Part shown: piece after piece, positions 22,097-26,345 of the stretch
Layout of the letters: the number at the start of each line of letters is the position of its first letter
How positions within the stretch are numbered: position 1 is the first letter of the stretch
Virus record (IMG/VR): IMGVR_UViG_3300028666_000097
Location: 1-26,345 of that record
From: a virus
Reading direction: 5' to 3' (one strand)
Length of the DNA: 26,345 bases
Translations under genes and position numbers: made by a program
Notes under the pieces: generated by a model
Told to the model about the DNA's origin: nothing
Database searches by the model: none
What the model saw: the letters and a program-made list of their open reading frames with translations, nothing else

Positions 22097-22755
22097 GGGG
22101 CTCCTGTCAGTTCGCGGTGGATGCGGACCTGAGCCGCGATGAGGTCGGGAATGTTGGGCACCTCGCAATGAGCTTGAACCGGAAGCATCCCAGCGGCGAG
22201 GGCGTTGCAGTTGATATTCACGCGGGGACAGTAGGGGCGAGGCGACGGTACGGGGGTCATCATGAGGATCGCCGCTTCGCCGTTAGTATCCCCCCAGTCC
22301 CACCAAAGCTCATGGTCGATCCGCCCATCGATGGGCTTCACCGGTACGCTGTTCGGCGTGGCCTTGTCGGGAGTGACCTGCCAGCAGATGACGCGGGCGA
22401 TTTCGGAGGGAACATAAAGATCCCAGCCCGCGATCCCAGCGGCATTGGGCACGCCGAGGGTGACGACAAGCAACCGACAGGGAATCGGCGTGGTGAATCC
22501 GTGGGTGAGGTACAGGAGGCTGGCAAGGCCGTGGCTGTACACGTAAATCACGTCGGCGGCCTGGACATCTTCGAGGGTGACGACGTTCGGGCCGGAGTTG
22601 TTGATGCACTGTTCGCGTTCGACGACGGTGTAGCCCTGGTCGCGGAGGGCCTGCACGATGTGCCAATCGCCCGCGTGCTGGAAGTGCCCGAGGATGACCA
22701 GCACAGTCAGTGCCAGTTTCTTGAACACCTGATCGAGTGGGGCGGGGTTGCTCAT
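22093..22755 (-). CDS. Alpha/beta-hydrolase-like protein
   Basis: A 220-residue protein with alpha/beta-hydrolase character: a strand and turn LTVLVILGHFQHAGDW near the N terminus, a helix (IVQALRDQGYTVVERE), then VIYVYSHGLASLLYL where a nucleophile elbow would be, and a late strand with a His near the C-terminal (AHCEVPN). The usual G-H-S-x-G is absent; the segment reads YSHGLAS, so catalysis is doubtful. It lies directly after the lysis-like cluster, and esterase lysins are known from some phages, but a lysis role here is speculative. AAAGGA 9 bases before ATG supports the start. It ends in an ATGA overlap. Confidence 0.5.
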   Translation of the reverse strand: MSNPAPLDQVFKKLALTVLVILGHFQHAGDWHIVQALRDQGYTVVEREQCINNSGPNVVTLEDVQAADVIYVYSHGLASLLYLTHGFTTPIPCRLLVVTLGVPNAAGIAGWDLYVPSEIARVICWQVTPDKATPNSVPVKPIDGRIDHELWWDWGDTNGEAAILMMTPVPSPRPYCPRVNINCNALAAGMLPVQAHCEVPNIPDLIAAQVRIHRELTGAP

Positions 22756-22822
22756 AAATCAGCATCCTTTCCGGGAGGGAATGGGCAGGGTGCGGAGCCT
22801 GGTGTGATGACCGGGCGAGATT

Positions 22823-22858
22823 TTACCACCGCTTAACCTGCGGCTTCTTCGTGGTCAT
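22823..22858 (-). CDS. Possible 11-residue micro-gene
   Basis: A frame MTTKKPQVKRW followed by TAA. Its ATG overlaps the stop of the lipoprotein gene as ATGA (22855-22858), and GGGAG sits 7 bases before it. This is the same coupling as in the genes around it. No upstream or downstream frame replaces it. Too short for any coding test, so confidence is low. Confidence 0.3.
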   Translation of the reverse strand: MTTKKPQVKRW

Positions 22859-23040
22859 GGCTTTGCTCCCTGAGTTGCCGCGGGCACCGTCGCGACCGTG
22901 GCCGTCAGCGTCGGCGTGGGACGTTTTGGGAACTGGACCGAAAGAGACGCACCGAAAAAGCTCACGGTCCAAATAGTTTCGCATCCGGTGAGAAACGCCA
23001 GAGCGATGGCGAGGACGGCGATGGATACCGGGCGTTTCAT
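22855..23040 (-). CDS. Small lipoprotein, possible outer-membrane spanin
   Basis: A 61-residue protein with a lipoprotein signal: basic start MKRP, hydrophobic core VSIAVLAIALAFL, then the lipobox LTGC (Cys22 at the lipidation site). The mature part is about 40 residues with several Pro and Thr. Size and type resemble Rz1-like outer-membrane spanin subunits that help disrupt the outer membrane. There is no partner with an Rz-like coiled coil and membrane segment that is certain; the 80-residue one-helix protein at 23721-23963 is a candidate. GGAGAG before ATG 23040 sets the start. Confidence 0.65.
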   Translation of the reverse strand: MKRPVSIAVLAIALAFLTGCETIWTVSFFGASLSVQFPKRPTPTLTATVATVPAATQGAKP

Positions 23041-23131
23041 GGCACTCTCCAAAAGGCCGGGGCGGCGGGGAGGACGGTCCCCGAAGGGTAGCATCGGTCT
23101 GCCTGACCGCGCCCTGTCCCGCCGCCAGAGG

Positions 23132-23521
23132 TCACTTCGCGGGCAGCGTCGTCACCGGGGGCGGGAGCTGCGTCGGCACCAACTGGGCCAGTGGCACAAG
23201 GAAGCCCGCAAGGGCCGCGTCGTACTGGGCCTGGGTCGGTGGCGTGTTGCTCGAGATGGACGCTCCAAGCCCGTTGATTGCGGCCTGTGCCTGCACCTCG
23301 AGGGCGTACAGGGCGGCGTATTGGGTCGCAGTAATCTTGCCCTGCTGGTAGGCGGCGAGCAGGCGGGCATTGCCTTGGGCGATGAGGACATCCCCGCCAA
23401 AGACCACGCCGACGCCGACGAGGGTATTACCCGCGTTGGGCGGTTGCCCCGGCGAGGCGCACCCCGCGATAGCGAGGCACGCGACGAGGGCGACGAATTC
23501 GAGGGTGATGAATTTCTTCAT
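23132..23521 (-). CDS. Lipoprotein (129 aa)
   Basis: A 129-residue protein with a signal peptide (MKKF, hydrophobic VALVACLAIAG) and lipobox IAGC (Cys20). The mature region is helical and Ala/Gln-rich (GKITATQYAALYALEVQAQA) and ends in a Pro-rich tail (QLPPPVTTLPAK). AAGGAG 9 bases before the ATG 23521 supports the start. It overlaps the previous gene by ATGA. Could be an outer-membrane spanin, a superinfection-exclusion lipoprotein, or a periplasmic lysis factor. Confidence 0.7.
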   Translation of the reverse strand: MKKFITLEFVALVACLAIAGCASPGQPPNAGNTLVGVGVVFGGDVLIAQGNARLLAAYQQGKITATQYAALYALEVQAQAAINGLGASISSNTPPTQAQYDAALAGFLVPLAQLVPTQLPPPVTTLPAK

Positions 23522-23724
23522 GGGGTTGGCTCCTTCGGGGTTTCGGTGACAGGGATAACGACGGGCTCGATGTACGCGACCCACTCATAGCCGCCGCCGC
23601 TATTGTACACCTTGTCGATCTTGGTGACGGTCACTTCGGGGCGGACTAAATGAGCGTTGAAGTGTTCCTGCAAAGCCTGCATTATCGTCTCATCGTTCAG
23701 GATCATTTTCGTGGACCCAATCAT
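23518..23724 (-). CDS. Hypothetical protein in lysis-like cluster (68 aa)
   Basis: Unrecognised 68-residue protein between the membrane genes and the lipoprotein genes. It has a short helix (DETIMQALQEHFNAH) and a strand-rich second half (VTVTKIDKVYN, WVAYIEPVVIPVT), and a Pro-rich end. No membrane span or signal is seen. AAGGG is upstream of the ATG and both ends have ATGA overlaps. A role in lysis is only suggested by position. Confidence 0.6.
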   Translation of the reverse strand: MIGSTKMILNDETIMQALQEHFNAHLVRPEVTVTKIDKVYNSGGGYEWVAYIEPVVIPVTETPKEPTP

Positions 23725-23963
23725 GCGTTCCCTTTCGGTTGGTCGGTGAACTGGGGCATCTCTCCCACGCCACGGTTTTGCAGGATGCCGCCGGGTAAGA
23801 GCGGCAGCGTGATGGCATCGGGCTGTTCAAGGGCCTTCAACCGGGCATCGTTGGCCGCGTGGTCTTTCTGCCCCTGCTGGATCTGCCGGATGATGACAAC
23901 GATGCACGGCGTCACCAGTACGATCATGCTTCCGAGGGCGGTGAAGAAGGTTTCCCAGTTCAT
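23721..23963 (-). CDS. One-helix membrane protein of lysis cluster
   Basis: An 80-residue protein with one hydrophobic helix near the N terminus (FTALGSMIVLVTPCIVVIIR, residues 6-25), followed by a hydrophilic helix (QIQQGQKDHAANDARLKALE) and a Pro-rich end. This layout could be a class III holin, an antiholin or an Rz-like inner-membrane spanin with a short coiled coil. GGGAG before ATG 23963 sets the start and the ATGA overlap with the upstream gene supports coupling. The neighbouring two-helix protein and lipoproteins place it in a lysis cassette. Confidence 0.6.
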   Translation of the reverse strand: MNWETFFTALGSMIVLVTPCIVVIIRQIQQGQKDHAANDARLKALEQPDAITLPLLPGGILQNRGVGEMPQFTDQPKGNA

Positions 23964-24169
23964 TTCCGCAACTCCCGCAATTTGCGTTTGATATCCAGCC
24001 CAATAGAAATGGCGCTCAAAAGCGCCACACACAAGCCCGCCCCCACCGCCGCGAATTGAAGCCACTCCGTCGCCCCGTTCAGGCTCGCGACGAAGTACGT
24101 CATTGCGGACCCCGCCACGCCCGTAACACCCTTTAACCCAGTGATGGTCATGTGGTCGATGAGGTCCAT
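23960..24169 (-). CDS. Candidate holin (two membrane helices)
   Basis: A 69-residue protein with two predicted membrane helices: residues 12-30 (weaker, GVTGVAGSAMTYFVASL) and 37-60 (FAAVGAGLCVALLSAISIGL), and a highly basic end KRKLRELRK. Size and layout match class II holins, which form lethal holes in the inner membrane at the end of the infection cycle. It is the first gene of the lysis-like cluster. GGGAGAG lies upstream of ATG 24169. Other small phage membrane proteins look similar, so this is tentative. Confidence 0.65.
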   Translation of the reverse strand: MDLIDHMTITGLKGVTGVAGSAMTYFVASLNGATEWLQFAAVGAGLCVALLSAISIGLDIKRKLRELRK

Positions 24170-24210
24170 GCGTGGATCTCTCCCTGAGGCGTTAAATGTG
24201 GCGTAACCAC

Positions 24211-24239
24211 ATCCTACCACCACCCAGCATGGAGTGCAA
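24211..24239 (-). promoter_or_regulatory. Possible promoter before lysis-like cluster
   Basis: In the 102-base gap between the 149-residue gene and the holin candidate, the minus strand reads TTGCAC, 17 bases, then TAGGAT. The spacing is ideal but the -35 matches only the first three bases of consensus and the -10 matches four of six. If the sigma-like factor of this phage has its own specificity, such boxes need not apply. Confidence 0.25.
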
Positions 24240-24271
24240 ATGCTTTTTGTGAATTTTCTTGACTTCTGCCC

Positions 24272-24721
24272 TTAACCGACAGGGGGGCAAAATGTGCCCG
24301 TAAACGCCAGCACGGGATTTTCCGACAGGGGGCTGGGGGCAGGCAGCAGGTTGGTCGCGGTGGGGCCTTTGGGCGTGATCCGCGGTCCGTAGTTGACCTC
24401 CGTGACCTCGGGCGCCGGTTCGGTCAGCAGGGGGATGAAGCCCTTGGGGTTGATCTGCCTGGCCGCCTCCAGGATCATGTCGTCGCCCATCATCTGGGAG
24501 TGGACCATGTGCCCGGCCCAGTGCTGCTCGGGCGGATGGAGTTCCAGGTTCTTGGCGTCCATGATGGCCTTGGCCTCGGAGTCGTCCTGCGCCATGGTGC
24601 CGGTGAGGATAATGTCGGCCGCCATGTCCTTCGTGTTGAAGGCGAATGCAGCCACCACGAACAGGTGAGCCTTGATGGGATGGGGGGCGGGTACGAGCGG
24701 GGGCTGAACGAGGTCAGACAC
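24272..24721 (-). CDS. Hypothetical protein (149 aa)
   Basis: Unrecognised 149-residue protein with a GTG start at 24721, chosen for AAAGGA 9 bases upstream and an 8-base overlap with the previous gene. It has a strand followed by a short helix (AHLFVVAAFAFNTKDMAADI), a His/Met-rich segment (EQHWAGHMVHSQMMGDDM), and a Pro-rich second half. The His-rich part may be a metal site but no family is recognised. It is the last gene before the possible promoter and lysis-like cluster. Confidence 0.6.
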   Translation of the reverse strand: MSDLVQPPLVPAPHPIKAHLFVVAAFAFNTKDMAADIILTGTMAQDDSEAKAIMDAKNLELHPPEQHWAGHMVHSQMMGDDMILEAARQINPKGFIPLLTEPAPEVTEVNYGPRITPKGPTATNLLPAPSPLSENPVLAFTGTFCPPVG

Positions 24722-25310
24722 GGCGGGCTTCCTTTAAAAATTTGGCCTTGAGGTTCTCATCACGATACCGCGTGGCCGCGTACTGAGCAAGGCCAATGGC
24801 ATCGACAACATGCTTGTAATCACCGAGGTTCAGGTCGGCTTGGCCGGGGATGCCGGCGTCCTTGCTGATGGCGATGTATTTGCCGGATGGACCGCCCTTG
24901 TAGACCCACAGTTCGTCCTCGATCCCGGCAGCGGTCAAAATGCGTTTGTGGTGGGCGAGTTTGTCCATCTGACCCTTCCACTGGCAGGGCAGGGGGAAGT
25001 AGCCCACGGTGATGCCTGCTAGGTCAGAGAGGTAGCACAGAGCCGCGCCCGCCACCTGGCCCAGATGCAGGATGTCGTCCGGGCGTTTGGTGCGGTTGGG
25101 GCCGGAAGGGTAAATCTCTTGGGCCTCGACGGCGAAGGCGTCGTAGAAGCTAGACATAAAGGACCGCTTGAGGGCTTGGATCATCTCCAGAGCGCCGCCG
25201 GCCTTGCTGCGGATCAGGTCGATGCGCACGCAGGCGAGTTTTTCGTCCACCCATACGATGGGCATGGTGTGCAGGTCGGGGTCGCAGCCGATGAAAAGGT
25301 TGGTGTTCAT
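24714..25310 (-). CDS. RuvC-like Holliday junction resolvase
   Basis: A 198-residue protein with the RNase H-fold layout of RuvC: Asp10 in FIGCDPDLHT, Glu62 in AFAVEAQEIY, a helix with LHLGQVAGAALCYL, then a late HVVDAIGLAQY (Asp170) that supplies the last acidic residue. The predicted activity is metal-dependent cutting of branched DNA during replication or before packaging. The start ATG 25310 is preceded by GGAG and overlaps the previous stop as ATGA. It is in the early-type part of the leftward block with other small genes. Phage RuvC-like proteins of this length are common. Confidence 0.75.
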   Translation of the reverse strand: MNTNLFIGCDPDLHTMPIVWVDEKLACVRIDLIRSKAGGALEMIQALKRSFMSSFYDAFAVEAQEIYPSGPNRTKRPDDILHLGQVAGAALCYLSDLAGITVGYFPLPCQWKGQMDKLAHHKRILTAAGIEDELWVYKGGPSGKYIAISKDAGIPGQADLNLGDYKHVVDAIGLAQYAATRYRDENLKAKFLKEARRV

Positions 25311-25876
25311 AAAGCTCCGTAGCAGTTCATGCAACACTTCTTGCCGTTTGTGTCCAGCCCATCCAAATGGAGATCTGCCATGTTGCAGTGGCAGGGGACC
25401 TCAACGCGTGGGTAGGGAACAGACGGTATGCTGTTCGGGGTGTTCTTGATGGTCGGCAGCTTGCCCAAGTCGCCGTCCTGCGGTGTCCCATGCTCATACA
25501 CGCCCCCACAATCGGGGCACTTGTCATACTCAGGCCCGCAAATAATTTTAAGGGGAGGAGGGACACACGCACATTTCTTTGGCGTCTCCTGCGGCGTCAC
25601 CGGCATCACTGCCCGATCCAAAATCAACCCCATGCAATTAGCATAGCCAGCAACATCGACGACACTGTCCCTGTGTCCCGGTGCGTGCCGCAGACGCTCG
25701 ATCTTGACAAGGATCTGGCACACGGCCACCTGCTCGGCCGTGATCTTCTGCCCTAGGTAGGTGGACCATAGGGCCGCGATGTTGCCGAAGTTCACGCTGG
25801 GGTGCCCGTACACGTCGGCGCGTTCGCCGGTGGTGATGCGGTCGGCCTGCTGGCATATGGTTTCGGGGGTCGTCAT
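25307..25876 (-). CDS. DUF6378-like protein with zinc-binding C terminus
   Basis: A 189-residue protein in two parts. Residues 1-90 follow the DUF6378 pattern: ICQQADRITTGERADVYG, then INLY...GNIAALWSTYLG-like, ITAEQVAVCQILVKIERL, and SVVDVAGYANC. This helical family is common in phages and has no assigned function. The second part (residues 105-189) carries many Cys, including CPDCG, a CHC and a final CCMNC, suggesting two zinc ribbons. Proteins of this family are usually about 90-110 residues, so the Cys-rich tail is unusual. ATG 25876 overlaps the previous stop as ATGA. Confidence 0.7.
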   Translation of the reverse strand: MTTPETICQQADRITTGERADVYGHPSVNFGNIAALWSTYLGQKITAEQVAVCQILVKIERLRHAPGHRDSVVDVAGYANCMGLILDRAVMPVTPQETPKKCACVPPPLKIICGPEYDKCPDCGGVYEHGTPQDGDLGKLPTIKNTPNSIPSVPYPRVEVPCHCNMADLHLDGLDTNGKKCCMNCYGAL

Positions 25877-26109
25877 TTGGTGCCTCGCTTCTTGATCTTG
25901 GCCTTGGGCTTGATGCCGTCCAGTCGCAGGTAGATGGTCACGGTGCCGTCGTACATGGAGTGGTTCCACACACTACCGCTGACATAATTGTCCGCCTTGG
26001 TGCCAAACGGGACGTTGGTTTCGATCCAGTCCGCGCGTTCCATCAGGTCCGTGATCTCCTTGATGATGGCTCGCTTGTCTTTTTTGGTGTTGGTGTAATG
26101 GGTCGTCAT
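25873..26109 (-). CDS. Hypothetical basic phage protein (78 aa)
   Basis: A 78-residue basic protein with a first helix (KKDKRAIIKEITDLMERADW) and then strands (NYVSGSVWN and VTIYLRLDGIK), ending with a Lys-rich tail (KPKAKIKKRGTK). This could suit DNA or RNA binding, but no family is recognised. Both ends are ATGA overlaps. Start ATG 26109 follows from the overlap. Confidence 0.6.
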   Translation of the reverse strand: MTTHYTNTKKDKRAIIKEITDLMERADWIETNVPFGTKADNYVSGSVWNHSMYDGTVTIYLRLDGIKPKAKIKKRGTK

Positions 26110-26309
26110 ACTTGGTCGGCCTCCAACTGTATCCGCCGCACCAAATCCGCCAGCACCGTCCGATGCCCTTCCCCGATCTGCGTCTTGCACCGGGGCACCA
26201 CGCTGATGCGCAGGCCCTTGATCTGGTGCTTGAACTCCCGCATGAGGGCGGCGTCGTTGTAGATGTCGTCCTCGATGTCGGTCTGCTGGTCATGCAGGAA
26301 TTTCGTCAT
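26106..26309 (-). CDS. Hypothetical small phage protein (67 aa)
   Basis: First leftward gene fully inside the window, 67 residues, mostly helical, with alternating acidic and basic patches (TDIEDDIYNDAALMREF, then KHQIKGLRI). AAGGA lies 8 bases before ATG 26309. The stop overlaps the next ATG by ATGA. No family is recognised. The gene is placed after a T-rich tract on the coding strand. Confidence 0.55.
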   Translation of the reverse strand: MTKFLHDQQTDIEDDIYNDAALMREFKHQIKGLRISVVPRCKTQIGEGHRTVLADLVRRIQLEADQV

Positions 26310-26321
26310 GTGGGGTTCCTT

Positions 26322-26334
26322 AAAAAAAAAAAAA
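26322..26334 (-). other. 13-base A/T homopolymer near window edge
   Basis: Thirteen As on the plus strand (Ts on the leftward coding strand) 12 bases before the last leftward gene. It may be the U-run of a terminator whose stem lies outside the window, or a sequencing or assembly artefact. The window ends 11 bases later. Confidence 0.5.
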
Positions 26335-26345
26335 TCGGGTTTTCC

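Noticed and set aside
1-26345. CRISPR array, tRNA, rRNA or insertion sequence
   Set aside because: No regularly spaced repeats, cloverleaf patterns or transposase motifs were seen in the gaps, though tRNAs were not searched computationally.

Overview
The window is a GC-rich segment of a tailed double-stranded DNA bacteriophage or prophage. The gene order is that of a siphovirus (long non-contractile tail). Nothing in it is a housekeeping bacterial gene. The host cannot be named from sequence alone. Two short lipoproteins with lipoboxes next to holin-like genes fit a host with an outer membrane, but that is an inference.

Layout. Rightward genes fill 64-17482. They begin with small unknown genes and then the large terminase (651-3224), which is interrupted by a 358-residue intein. 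Next come three small accessory genes, the portal (3969-5570), a Mu I-like protease/scaffold gene with an internal start (5677-7002), a candidate decoration protein, the major capsid protein (7906-9003) and a strong intrinsic terminator. The head-tail connector genes (9075-11273) follow, then a tail-tube candidate, a tail assembly chaperone pair joined by a probable -1 frameshift (12082-12743), a short tape measure protein (12747-14324), and four unrecognised tail-end genes up to 17482.

Leftward genes fill 26309-17630 and meet the rightward block at a leftward terminator near 17513-17550. In transcription order they are: small early-type genes (including a DUF6378-like protein with a zinc-binding tail and a RuvC-like nuclease); a lysis-like cluster (two-helix and one-helix membrane proteins and two lipoproteins); an alpha/beta-hydrolase-like protein; a truncated LamG-like protein; a coiled-coil protein; an 843-residue tail fibre or spike with an embedded SGNH/GDSL esterase; a small unknown protein; a sigma-70-like factor; and a final unknown gene. 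Most leftward genes are joined by 4-base ATGA overlaps, so translation is probably coupled.

The most notable element is the terminase intein. It splits the Walker A motif between Lys73 and Ser432, lacks the usual N-terminal Cys/Ser, and carries the Trp-Cys-Thr set that defines class 3 inteins, together with two LAGLIDADG endonuclease motifs. Other notable points are the sigma-like factor, the esterase spike, the AAACCCT slippery site directly before a stop codon, and the nested scaffold start. No small terminase subunit, integrase, tRNA, CRISPR array or standard endolysin could be recognised.
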